Source: an uncultured Rhodopila sp.
GTDB lineage: Bacteria > Pseudomonadota > Alphaproteobacteria > Acetobacterales > Acetobacteraceae
NCBI RefSeq assembly: GCF_903944925.1
Contig: NZ_CAJATU010000167.1
Location: 34,212 to 98,211 of the forward strand
DNA length: 64,000 nucleotides
Direction: 5' to 3'
Each line of letters begins with the position of its first letter. Position 1 is the first letter of the stretch. Below, one piece after another: positions 9,152 through 17,800 of the stretch. Made by a program: the position numbers and the translations under genes. The notes beneath the pieces are model-generated. The model made no database searches. It was given only the letters and a program-made list of their open reading frames with translations, and was not told the origin of the DNA.

Positions 9152-9535
9152 ATGCCGCTTGCCCTTCGCCACGCCGCCGTCGCCATGTCCGCGCAGACCT
9201 GCGCCCCGCCGCAGTGCCGTCCGTTCGCCAGTGCGGAGGACGCTTGGCTATGGACGATGGCCGCCCTGACTGCTCGCCGCGACGGCGCGCGCCATAGCAC
9301 GAACAAGGGTCGGCTGCCGCGGCCGTGTGAGCCGGACGATGTCGTCCGCTGCCTCGACAGCCTGTATCGCCAGCGGCGGATCGACCTCGTGCACGCCCGC
9401 ATCCTGCGCATCTGGGGAGAGCGGCAGATCGCCCCGAGTTCCGCGGTCGCCGCCGAGCGTCACGATCACCGGTTGTGGGTTGAAGCACTCGAACGGCTGG
9501 AATGGCCCCTGCGCGTCAAGGGCATCGTCGCCTGA
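9152..9535 (+). CDS. Conserved hypothetical protein, 127 aa
   Basis: No function recognised. The protein is Arg- and Trp-rich with a predicted helical core (EDAWLWTMAALTARRDGA, then PDDVVRCLDSLYRQRRID and an ending LERLEWPLRVKGIV). The pattern looks like a conserved alphaproteobacterial small protein, possibly with a helix-turn-helix around residues 65-90; I cannot name the family. It faces the S24 repressor and precedes a phage-like small gene, so it is probably controlled by that repressor. ATG at 9152 is used; an in-frame ATG at 9185 is a possible later start. Neither has a strong ribosome site. Confidence 0.7.
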   Translation: MPLALRHAAVAMSAQTCAPPQCRPFASAEDAWLWTMAALTARRDGARHSTNKGRLPRPCEPDDVVRCLDSLYRQRRIDLVHARILRIWGERQIAPSSAVAAERHDHRLWVEALERLEWPLRVKGIVA

Positions 9536-9561
9536 TGAGATCGTTATTAGGAAAAAAATCA

Positions 9562-9591
9562 TTGACTTTAATGTACCGTTCCCTCTAAAAC
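9562..9591 (+). promoter_or_regulatory. Candidate sigma70-type promoter for the 78-aa gene
   Basis: TTGACT at 9562-9567 and TAAAAC at 9586-9591 with an 18-base spacer, in an AT-rich island just after the 127-aa gene. Transcription from here would produce a leader of about 100 bases carrying two hairpins (9603-9621 and 9650-9675) before the small gene at 9700. Confidence 0.45.
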
Positions 9592-9649
9592 CGCTTCCGT
9601 CAGCGGGCGAATTGCGCCCGCCGGCGATTGTCTCCTCAGCAACGTATTC

Positions 9650-9681
9650 GGCCGCTGCCCGATCGGGCAGCGGCCTTTTTT
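9650..9681 (+). terminator. Intrinsic terminator directly upstream of a start codon (attenuator candidate)
   Basis: Eleven-base arms (9650-9660 and 9665-9675, GGCCGCTGCCC and complement) around GATC, followed by six T residues: a textbook rho-independent terminator. It ends 18 bases before the ATG of the 78-aa gene and lies inside the leader of the promoter at 9562. It either closes the transcript of the 127-aa gene or acts as an attenuator of the downstream gene. Confidence 0.8.
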
Positions 9682-9699
9682 ATATGGAAGGACGCCACC

Positions 9700-9936
9700 A
9701 TGGCCTTCGCCATCCGCAATCTCTCGGTTCTGGCCTACGCGAACGGTTTTACCCTCTGGCACTACAAGTCCGGCAAGGATCGTCTCGATGCCGTCGGCAG
9801 CGGCAACTACCTGGCGGATGCCAGCGACATGCTGACCGCCGGCGACCTGATCATGGTCACGGCCGCGGACGGCGCGCGGATCCTGTGCGTGACCCTGGCC
9901 GACGTGCAGACGGTGATCACCGCACCGCTGTCCTAA
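9700..9936 (+). CDS. Small phage-like hypothetical protein, 78 aa
   Basis: A 78-residue beta-rich protein starting MAFAIRNLSVLAYANGFTLW. I have an impression of similar small proteins in prophage or gene-transfer-agent-like settings, but cannot assign a role. The start at 9700 is supported by a GGAAGGA ribosome site 8-10 bases upstream; a longer in-frame reading would begin inside the terminator stem and is unlikely. With the S24 repressor and the 127-aa gene it may form a remnant or domesticated phage module. Confidence 0.75.
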   Translation: MAFAIRNLSVLAYANGFTLWHYKSGKDRLDAVGSGNYLADASDMLTAGDLIMVTAADGARILCVTLADVQTVITAPLS

Positions 9937-9980
9937 GCAACCGCGAGGGCGACGAGTCCCGGAGATCGGGTGGCCTCCGC

Positions 9981-10070
9981 CCTCACCGTCACACCCGGGC
10001 CTGTCCCGGCCATCTGCGCTGCAACGGCGGTGCGAAGATGGCCAGGACAGGTCCGGCCATGACGGTGAGG
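9981..10070. repeat. 90-base imperfect palindromic element
   Basis: The outer arms are CCTCACCGTCA and its complement TGACGGTGAGG, and the inner arms (GGCCTGTCC..GGCCATC and complement) pair imperfectly. It lies between two convergent small genes. It shares the outer CCTCACCGTC sequence and a GGCCGGGAC-like core with 6432-6468, suggesting a dispersed intergenic repeat family of the REP/RIME type. It may also end transcription from both sides. Confidence 0.7.
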
Positions 10071-10080
10071 CAGAAGATCC

Positions 10081-10341
10081 CTACCGCTGCCCCCGTGGCA
10101 ATGCCGCGGGCCTTGAGTTCAGGATCTCCTCCGCATGCCGCAGCGTGCCCTCCGGGGTGATCCCGAATCGCCCGTCCGGCCGGCGGTGGCAGATCCCCAT
10201 GTTCGTCAGCCGGATCAGGCACGGATCATCCGCCAGGCCCGCGGGCCGTCCCGCCTCGCCGCACAGATGCAGACGATGCAAGGCGGCGCGACAGCATGTC
10301 TCAAGGTACGGTTGATCCCACACGGCCTGAACTTCGGCCAA
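10081..10341 (-). CDS. Small hypothetical protein with winged-helix-like C-terminus
   Basis: Up to 86 residues, no family recognised. The C-terminal half (LIRLTNMGICHRRPDGRF followed by ITPEGTLRHAEEIL) resembles the recognition helix and wing of small winged-helix proteins. The start is uncertain: TTG at 10341 gives the full length and GTG at 10323 a slightly shorter form; neither has a good ribosome site. Codon use fits the neighbours. Confidence 0.6.
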   Translation of the reverse strand: MAEVQAVWDQPYLETCCRAALHRLHLCGEAGRPAGLADDPCLIRLTNMGICHRRPDGRFGITPEGTLRHAEEILNSRPAALPRGQR

Positions 10342-10427
10342 ACGGCGAGGCCGGGCAAGGCCGCGGCTTCGCGGTTAGTCCCGCGAGATTTGCAACAAAT
10401 TCTGATTGAAGGAAAGTTACCTACAGC

Positions 10428-11201
10428 ATGTTTAAATTGCTGGCCATGTTCCAGGGTTTTTTGGCCTTGTTCGTCGAATTGGGGCGAACCTCGGCACGAA
10501 AGATTATTCCGCCAGTGGTCCTGGCGGCCTGCGTGACCTGCGCTTACGCCTTGTTCCAGGTCAACCGGGAAGGCAGTTTCCCGGCCGGCCTGAGGGCGGC
10601 GTTCCTGGACAATAACACCGACCGGGCCGAACGTCACCGCATAGAGGTTCAAGCCCTTATGCAAGCGGAATTGCGCCAGTTCGCCGCTGCCAACAAGCTG
10701 ATCGACCAACTGCTGCAAACCATGCTCGACCGCGCGCCCGGCGCGTCGCGGGTACGGCTTGCGGTGATCCATAACGGAGTGACCGGGCTGACCGGCACGG
10801 GATTGTTGCGCTACGATATCACCAATACCGCAACCGTCGCCGGGCGACTGCCCGGTCAGGCCGCCGTCAATCAGCCGTTGTCGGAATGGAGCGACTTTCT
10901 GCCGGTATTGCTGTCCGGGCAGTGTTCGTTCCATCGCGTGGCGGATCTGCATGCCCTGGCGCTGCGTGCGCGGTTCGAGACCTACGGCTCGACCAGCGTC
11001 CTTGTCTGCCCCACTGCGGATGTCCAGGGAAAGACCGTCGGTGCCGTCTTCATCACGTGGGACGGGGCTGACCAGGTGCCGGCGAACGCCGATCTCCGGA
11101 CGGCAATGGCGGGGGAGCTGCATCTGGGCGCCCAGGTTGCCGCGGTTCTGGATCTGCAAGGGCCGCCGCCTGAGCCCCCCGGCATAGCCGCCATGGAGTA
11201 A
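10428..11201 (+). CDS. Membrane-anchored protein with GAF-like domain
   Basis: A 257-residue protein with one N-terminal transmembrane helix (about residues 26-44, IIPPVVLAACVTCAYALF). A predicted coiled region follows (EVQALMQAELRQFAAANKLI) and then a domain resembling GAF (VRLAVIHNG ... VLVCPTADVQGKTVGAVFITW). No effector domain follows, so this could be a sensor subunit or inert. Ribosome site GAAGGAAAG lies 11-19 bases upstream. The gene stands alone between small genes on the other strand. Function unknown; the GAF assignment is tentative. Confidence 0.72.
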   Translation: MFKLLAMFQGFLALFVELGRTSARKIIPPVVLAACVTCAYALFQVNREGSFPAGLRAAFLDNNTDRAERHRIEVQALMQAELRQFAAANKLIDQLLQTMLDRAPGASRVRLAVIHNGVTGLTGTGLLRYDITNTATVAGRLPGQAAVNQPLSEWSDFLPVLLSGQCSFHRVADLHALALRARFETYGSTSVLVCPTADVQGKTVGAVFITWDGADQVPANADLRTAMAGELHLGAQVAAVLDLQGPPPEPPGIAAME

Positions 11202-11219
11202 CCCGCCCGCGGCCGTTCC

Positions 11220-11702
11220 TCACCACGCGAACAGGTTCACCCCCAGGCTTCCCGCAACGGCGCCGGCGACGGTCAGCAGGCTGAGCGCCAGCAGCCCCCG
11301 GTGCAGCCATTCCACCAGACGGTAGGTTGCCTCCGGCGCGGACGCGGCCCGGCGGGCGAGGATGCGGTCCAGGAACAGCGGTTCGGCCACGAACAGCATC
11401 AGTGTGAACACCAGCCACGTCAGCACCATGGCGTGCATCCACCAGAACCCGGCGGACTGGAAGCGGTCCCACGCATCCAGCCGCCAAACCATGTAGAAGC
11501 CACTGGCGCCGGCCAGCGCCGTCGTATAGCGCGACTGGCTGGCGAAGCGTTGCTCCAGGTCATGGAATACGCCGAATCGCTCCGGGGCGGGATGCGATCG
11601 CCGGATCGCCGGCAGCAGCACCGTCGTGACCATCCCGACGCCGCCGATCCAGAGGACGACGGCGAGGACGTGCAGGACGCGGGCGATGATGAAATCGGGC
11701 AT
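11220..11702 (-). CDS. Integral membrane protein (CopD/DUF2269-like)
   Basis: A 160-residue protein with four predicted transmembrane segments (about 5-28, 58-75, 85-108, 135-157) and a His in TM1 (LHVLAVVLWIGG), a pattern seen in CopD-like and related small inner-membrane proteins. It may bind copper or heme, but the match is only by pattern. The ATG at 11702 is preferred over a GTG two codons upstream. It diverges from the phosphatase gene, with an 82-base gap. Confidence 0.7.
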   Translation of the reverse strand: MPDFIIARVLHVLAVVLWIGGVGMVTTVLLPAIRRSHPAPERFGVFHDLEQRFASQSRYTTALAGASGFYMVWRLDAWDRFQSAGFWWMHAMVLTWLVFTLMLFVAEPLFLDRILARRAASAPEATYRLVEWLHRGLLALSLLTVAGAVAGSLGVNLFAW

Positions 11703-11784
11703 GCGCACCGTTCTACAGCATCCATTGATTGCCGCACCCCGCCATGTCCATATGCGGTCGCGTTACAAAGGCCCGTCCGACCGC

Positions 11785-12456
11785 ATGGATTCCATCTTCA
11801 ACGGCGATCTCAGCACCGCCAAGGGCCGCTTCACGGCCTGGATCGACTCGCTTTTCATCGACCATGCGGTGTTCCGCCTGGTCTGGAGCAACCTTGCGCC
11901 GGTGATTCCCGGCAAGGTGTATCGCTGCAACCACCCGACACCCGCCCGCCTGCGCCGGATGACGCGCCGGTTGGGTTTGCGGACTCTGATCAACCTGCGC
12001 GGCAAGACCCAAAGCGGCTCCGACGCGCTCTCGCGAGAGGCGGCGGGCCGTCTCGGGCTGGCCTTCCACGACATGGCGTTCGAAAGTCGCGGCGCGCCGC
12101 AGCGGGACCGTATCCTGCGGCTGCACGGCATTTACGCGTCGATGCAGACCCCGGCGGTGATGCACTGCAAGTCGGGTGCCGACAGGGCCGGGCTGGCCGC
12201 CGGGCTGATCGTGATGTTCGCCGGCGGCAGCGCGGCCGAGGCGCTGCGCCAGCTTTCACCGCGCTTCGGCCATATCCGGCAGGCCCGCACCGGCATCCTC
12301 GACGCCTTCTTCCTGCATTTCCAGCGCGAGGCGGAGGGGCGCAAGCCGTTCCTCGACTGGGTGCGGGACGATTATGATGAGGTTGCGCTGCGGCGGGATT
12401 TCCGTGCCAACGGTCTCGCAAGCTTCATCAACGATTGGGTGCTGGCGCACGAATAA
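11785..12456 (+). CDS. Tyrosine/dual-specificity phosphatase-like protein
   Basis: A 223-residue protein with the cysteine-phosphatase P-loop HCKSGADRAG: nucleophile Cys128 and Arg134 (CX5R). The preceding LGLRTLINLRGKT strand is typical of bacterial atypical dual-specificity phosphatases. Substrate unknown (protein phosphotyrosine, phosphoinositide or small phosphate esters are possible). The start is set at the ATG at 11785 because the conserved region begins there; upstream in-frame codons would extend into the divergent gene. Confidence 0.85.
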   Translation: MDSIFNGDLSTAKGRFTAWIDSLFIDHAVFRLVWSNLAPVIPGKVYRCNHPTPARLRRMTRRLGLRTLINLRGKTQSGSDALSREAAGRLGLAFHDMAFESRGAPQRDRILRLHGIYASMQTPAVMHCKSGADRAGLAAGLIVMFAGGSAAEALRQLSPRFGHIRQARTGILDAFFLHFQREAEGRKPFLDWVRDDYDEVALRRDFRANGLASFINDWVLAHE

Positions 12457-12489
12457 GCTGCATCGGGGTCCGCCACCGCTGGCGCACCA

Positions 12490-14571
12490 TTACCCCGCCG
12501 CCAGCGTCCGCATCGCCGGCGTGCGCTCGAACAGCCGCAGCAGGACCCGGATCGCCTGGCCGCGCTCCGTCTCCAGCTTCGGGTCCCGCGACAGCAGCAC
12601 CGCGGCGTCGCGGTTCGCCATGTGCAACAGCGGCTCGTGCTCCACCGGATCGGCCAGCTTGTATCCCGGCAACCCGGCCTGCCGGGTCCCCAGGGCGTCC
12701 CCGCCGCCGCGCAGGCGGAAATCTTCATCCGCGATCGCAAACCCATCGTCGGTATCGCGCAGCAGGGTCAGCCGCCGCCGCGCCGTCTCGTTCACCCAAT
12801 CCTCGTGCAGCAGCAGGCAGAAGCTGGCATCCGCGCCGCGCCCCACCCGCCCGCGCAACTGATGCAACTGCGCCAGGCCGAAGCGTTCCGCGTGCTCGAT
12901 CACCATGATCGAGGCTTCCGGCACGTCCACGCCCACCTCCACCACCGTCGTCGCCACCAGCAGCCGGATCTCGCCGCGGGCGAAGGCGGCCAGCGCCGCA
13001 TCCCGCACCTCTGCCGTCTGCTGCCCGTGCGCCAGCCCGACCCGGTCGCCGAAGCGCAGCTTCAGATCGACAAATCGCTCGGTTGCGGCTGCGACGTCCA
13101 GCGCCTCGCTTTCATCGACCAGCGGACACACCCAGTAGACCTGGGCACCCTCGTCCAGCTTGCGCGCGATGCCCTCCAGCACCGTCGGCATCGTGCCCAG
13201 CGAGTGCAGCGTCGTCTTTATCGGCAGCCGTCCGGCGGGTTTTTCGGTCAGCCGGCTGACATCCATCTCCCCCCACTGAGTCAGCAGCAAGGTCCGCGGT
13301 ATCGGCGTCGCGGTCATGATCAGCACGTCGGTCCGCTCGCCCTTGGCGCCGAGGGTCAGCCGCTGGGTCACCCCGAACCGGTGCTGCTCATCAATCACCG
13401 CCACCGCCAGGTCGCGATACTCCACCGCATCCTGAAACAGCGCGTGGGTGCCGCAGACCATCTGGATCGTCCCGTCCTTGATCCCGCGCAGGAGACGGGC
13501 GCGCTCCTTGCCTTTGACGGACCCGGTCAGCAGCGCCACCGGCACCGGGCACAGTGACGACAGAGTCCGGTGATGCTGCTTTGCCAGCACCTCGGTCGGC
13601 GCCATGATGGCCGCCTGTTTGCCGGCCTCCACCGCCCGCAGCATCGCCAGCAACGCGACCAGCGTTTTCCCCGACCCGACATCCCCCTGCAGCAGCCGCA
13701 GCATCCGCCGCGGCGAGGCCAGATCGGCATCGATCTCCCGCAGCGCCTTCTCCTGAGACACCGTCGGCGGGAAGCCGAACCGCTTCAGAGCCACATCGCG
13801 CAGGCGGGAATCGCCGATCAACGGCTGGCCGGCGCGGGCGCGGACCCGGCCGCGGATCAGAGCCGTGGCGACCTGCCCGGCGAGCAGTTCGTCATACGCC
13901 AGCCGTCCCCGCATCCGCCGATCGGGTTCGCCGGTGGCGGGACACTGAACGGTGCGGATGGCCTCGCGGAATGGCGGCCATTTCTCCCGCTTCAGCAGCG
14001 CCGGGTCATGCCACTCGGGAAACTCCGGGACCAGTTCCAGCGCCGCAGCGAGGCCGGAGGCGACCTGGCGCGGCCACAACCCGGCGGTCAGCGGCCAGAC
14101 CGGCTCGATCGCCGGAATCCGGTCCGCCTGCTCGATCGGCACGAGGTGGTCCGGGTGCGGCATCGTCAGGCGGTTGTTGAACATGTCGAGCTTGCCGGAC
14201 ACCAGCAGCTTCGTCCCCGGCGGCGTTTGGGTTTCCCGCGTGAACCTGAAGAATACCAATTCGGCGGTGCCGGTATCGTCCTTGACGATGATCCGCCACG
14301 GTTGCCGGGAGGTCGCCGGACGTTCGTGCCGGACCACCTCCACCGCCAGGGTCGCCACCGTCCCCGGCTGAGCGGCGCGGATCGTCGGGCGGGCGGTGCG
14401 GTCCAGGTAGGATTCCGGCATGTGGAACAGCAGGTCGATCACCCGCTCCCCGCCCGCCGCGCGCGCGATCAACGCCGCGACGGCAGGACCAATGCCGCGC
14501 AGACTCGTCAGGGGGGCGAAAAGTGGAGCAAGCGAGTCGGGGTTCACAGGGCTGACAGCTAGCAGACTCAT
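12490..14571 (-). CDS. recG: ATP-dependent DNA helicase RecG
   Basis: Branch-migration helicase that reverses stalled replication forks and processes Holliday junctions. At 693 residues it is normal length. It has the N-terminal wedge/OB region, Walker A GDVGSGKT near residue 297, a DEQH box (VIDEQHRFG) near 392, TATPIPRT motif III, and the C-terminal QLRGRVGRG motif. The ATG at 14571 is preferred; longer readings run through the divergent sdhE gene and lack family similarity. Only 20 bases separate it from the sdhE start, so the two divergent promoters must overlap the coding ends. Confidence 0.96.
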   Translation of the reverse strand: MSLLAVSPVNPDSLAPLFAPLTSLRGIGPAVAALIARAAGGERVIDLLFHMPESYLDRTARPTIRAAQPGTVATLAVEVVRHERPATSRQPWRIIVKDDTGTAELVFFRFTRETQTPPGTKLLVSGKLDMFNNRLTMPHPDHLVPIEQADRIPAIEPVWPLTAGLWPRQVASGLAAALELVPEFPEWHDPALLKREKWPPFREAIRTVQCPATGEPDRRMRGRLAYDELLAGQVATALIRGRVRARAGQPLIGDSRLRDVALKRFGFPPTVSQEKALREIDADLASPRRMLRLLQGDVGSGKTLVALLAMLRAVEAGKQAAIMAPTEVLAKQHHRTLSSLCPVPVALLTGSVKGKERARLLRGIKDGTIQMVCGTHALFQDAVEYRDLAVAVIDEQHRFGVTQRLTLGAKGERTDVLIMTATPIPRTLLLTQWGEMDVSRLTEKPAGRLPIKTTLHSLGTMPTVLEGIARKLDEGAQVYWVCPLVDESEALDVAAATERFVDLKLRFGDRVGLAHGQQTAEVRDAALAAFARGEIRLLVATTVVEVGVDVPEASIMVIEHAERFGLAQLHQLRGRVGRGADASFCLLLHEDWVNETARRRLTLLRDTDDGFAIADEDFRLRGGGDALGTRQAGLPGYKLADPVEHEPLLHMANRDAAVLLSRDPKLETERGQAIRVLLRLFERTPAMRTLAAG

Positions 14572-14591
14572 CGCTATATGACAGCGCATCG

Positions 14592-14861
14592 ATGAGTGAA
14601 CCAGACAACACGGTGGCCTTCCGGCGCCGGAGGCTTTTATTCCGCGCAACCCACCGCGGAACGGCCGAGAACGACCTGATGATCGGCGGCTTCGTCTCCG
14701 CGCACCTTTCGTCCTTGACAGAGGACGATCTGAACGCGTTGGAAACCCTGATGGAGATACCAGACACCGTGCTGGCCGATTGGCTGACCGGACGGGTGCC
14801 GGTTCCGCCTGAGCAGGAGACAGCAATGCTCCGCCGCATGCGAGATTACCTGAAGCGATGA
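14592..14861 (+). CDS. sdhE: FAD assembly factor SdhE
   Basis: An 89-residue protein promoting covalent flavinylation of succinate dehydrogenase. It carries the family signature RGTAE (residues 22-26) within the conserved helix RRRRLLFRATHRGTAENDLM. It overlaps mfd by 4 bases (ATGA), so the two are translationally coupled. The sdhE-mfd-recG neighbourhood is familiar from alphaproteobacteria. Confidence 0.93.
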   Translation: MSEPDNTVAFRRRRLLFRATHRGTAENDLMIGGFVSAHLSSLTEDDLNALETLMEIPDTVLADWLTGRVPVPPEQETAMLRRMRDYLKR

Positions 14862-17800
14862 ACGAGCCGATCAAGGTTTGGGGCGCGCCCGAAGGCTGGG
14901 ACGCCTTCCTGCTGGCTAAACGCCGCCGCGAACACGGCGGCGCGGTCCTGCACGTCGCGCGCGACGACTCCCGCATGGCCCGCCTGGCCGAGGCGCTGGC
15001 CTTCGCCATGCCCGAGGCCGACATCCTGCGCTTCCCCGCCTGGGACTGTTTGCCCTACGACCGCGTCTCGCCGAACGCCGAGATCGTGTCGGAGCGCATC
15101 GCCACCCTGGCCCGGCTGATGGAAAAGCCCGCCGGTCCGCGCATCGTGCTGACCACCGTCAATGCGCTGGTGCAGCGCGTGCCGCCGCGCGCCGCCTTTG
15201 CCGGGGCCAGCATGACACTGACGGTCAACGGCACCGTGAAGCCGGAAAAGCTGGCCGCGTTCCTGGAAGCCAACGGCTACGGCCGGGCCGGGACGGTGAT
15301 GGAGCCGGGCGAATACGCCATGCGCGGCGGCATCATCGACATCTTCGCCGCCGGGGAGCCTGACCCGGTCCGGCTCGACCTGTTCGGCGACACGATCGAA
15401 TCCATCCGCGCCTTCGATCCGTCGTCGCAGCGCAGCGCCGCCAAGCGAAACTCCCTGTCGCTGCGGCCGGTGTCCGAGGTGCCGCTCGGGAAAGAGTCGA
15501 TCGCGCGGTTTCGCACCGGCTGGCGCGACCTGTTCGGGCAAGAGGCGGCGGCAGATCCAATCTATCTGTCGATCTCCGACGGGCGGCGCCATCCGGGGAT
15601 GGAGCACTGGGTGCCGCTGTTCCATCCGACGATGGAAAACCTGCTGGACTATCTCCCGGATGCGGCGGTCAGCCTCGATCACCAATGCGACGAGGTGCTC
15701 GAAGCGCGGATGGAGATGATCGCGGACCATGCCCAGGCGCGGAAGGCGCCGCCGCGGGATGGCGAAGTGCCGTATCGGCCGTTGCCGCCGTCGAGGCTCT
15801 ACTTGGATCGCGCGGAATGGGACGAGATGCTGTCCTTCGGCCCGGTGCTGGCGTTCACTCCATTCGGCATGCCCGACGGCGCCACCGGGATCGATGGCGG
15901 CGGGCGGCCGGGGCCGATCTTTGCGCAGTCGGGCGGCGGGCCGGGCGTGACGGTGTTCGACCAGTTGCGCGGGCAGGCGGAGCGGTGGAATGCGGAGGGG
16001 CGGCGGATCGTCGTTGCCGCCTGGACTCGCGGCTCGCGTGAGCGGCTGACCAATCTGCTGCGCGAACACGGCTTTAAGGACGCCGCACAAGAGCCTGATT
16101 TTGCATCTGTTCGGCGCAAGCCCGCCGGGTCGGTTTCGCTGGTGGTGCTGGGCCTCGAACGCGGCTTCGTGGCCGAACGCATGGCGGTGGTGGGCGAGCA
16201 GGACCTGCTGGGCGAGCGTATCTCGCGCCCGCCGCGCCGCCGCAAGCGCGCCGATCAGTTCATCGCCGAGGCGACGGAAATCGCCGAGGGCGATCTGGTG
16301 GTGCACCAGGAATATGGCATCGGCCGCTACGACGGTCTGGCGACGCTCAGCGTCACCGGCGCGCCGCATGACTGCCTGCGGCTGATCTACGACGGGGACG
16401 AGAAGCTGTTCCTGCCGGTCGAGAACATCGAGATGCTGTCGCGCTACGGCAGCGAGCACCAGGGCGTGGCGCTGGACAAGCTCGGCGGGGCAGGGTGGCA
16501 AACCCGCAAAGCCAAGATGAAGCAGCGCATCCGCGACATGGCGGGTGAACTGATCCGCATCGCCGCGGCGCGCAAGATCCGCGACGCCGAGACAATGGCT
16601 CCCCCCGAAGGCGCCTTTGACGAGTTCTGCGCCCGCTTCCAGTTTGTCGAGACGGAAGATCAGGCGCGCGCCATCGCCGATGTGCTGGAGGATCTGGCGG
16701 CCGGCAAGCCGATGGACCGCCTGATCTGCGGCGATGTCGGCTTCGGCAAGACCGAGGTCGCCTTGCGCGCCGCGTTCGTCGCGGCGATGGCGGGGTCCCA
16801 GGTCGCGGTCGTGGTGCCCACGACCTTGCTGGCGCGGCAGCATTATCGCGTGTTTTCAGCGCGTTTCGCCGGTTTGCCGATCAAGGTGGCTCAGTTGTCG
16901 CGCATGGTGACGGCGAAGGAGGCGACCGAGGTCCGCAAAGGCATCGCCAACGGCGACATCAATATCGTTGTCGGCACGCATGCTTTACTGGCGAAATCCG
17001 TGGAGTTCTCCGATCTTGGGTTGCTGATCGTTGATGAGGAGCAGCATTTCGGTGTGGCTCACAAGGAACGCCTGAAAGCGATGAAGGCGGATGTGCATGT
17101 GCTGACGCTGACCGCCACGCCGATACCGCGCACGCTGCAGTTGGCGTTAACCGGCGTGCGGGAGATGTCGGTCATCGCCACGCCACCGGTCGATCGCCTG
17201 GCAGTGCGCACCTTCATCATGCCCTTCGATTCCGTGGTGATCCGGGAGGCTCTACAACGTGAGCGGTTCCGCGGCGGCCAGGTATTCTGCGTCGTGCCCC
17301 GGATCGAGGACCTGCAGCGCATGTCCGACCGGTTGCGCGAAATCGTGCCCGAGGCGCGCACCGTGCAGGCGCACGGGCGGCTGGCGCCGACGGAGCTGGA
17401 ACGGGTGATGACCGAGTTCGGCGACGGCAAATACGACATCCTGCTGTCCACCAATATCGTCGAAAGCGGCCTGGACATGCCGGCGGTGAACACCTTGTTG
17501 ATCCACCGCGCCGACATGTTCGGCCTCGGGCAGTTGTATCAGCTCCGCGGCCGGGTCGGGCGTGGCAAGCAGCGCGGCTACGCCTATCTGACCTGGCCGC
17601 CGAACCATCGCCTGTCCGTCGCGGCGGAGAAGCGGCTGACGGTGATGCAGACGCTGGACGCGCTGGGTGCCGGGTTCACCCTGGCCTCGCACGACCTCGA
17701 TATCCGCGGCGCCGGCAATCTGCTGGGCGACGAGCAGTCGGGGCACATCAAGGAAGTCGGCATCGAGCTGTACCAGCAGATGCTGGAGGACGCGGTCGCC

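Noticed and set aside
9628..9699. Longer N-terminus for the 78-aa protein
   Set aside because: It begins before the intrinsic terminator and would be translated through the stem; the ATG at 9700 has the ribosome site.
14572..15024. 150-residue N-terminal extension of RecG
   Set aside because: It would run through sdhE and the start of mfd and has no RecG similarity.
14846..16843. Long minus-strand open frame of 665 codons opposite mfd
   Set aside because: The plus strand encodes a full Mfd with all motifs; the frame is His/Gln/Arg-rich as expected for a shadow of GC-rich coding DNA.
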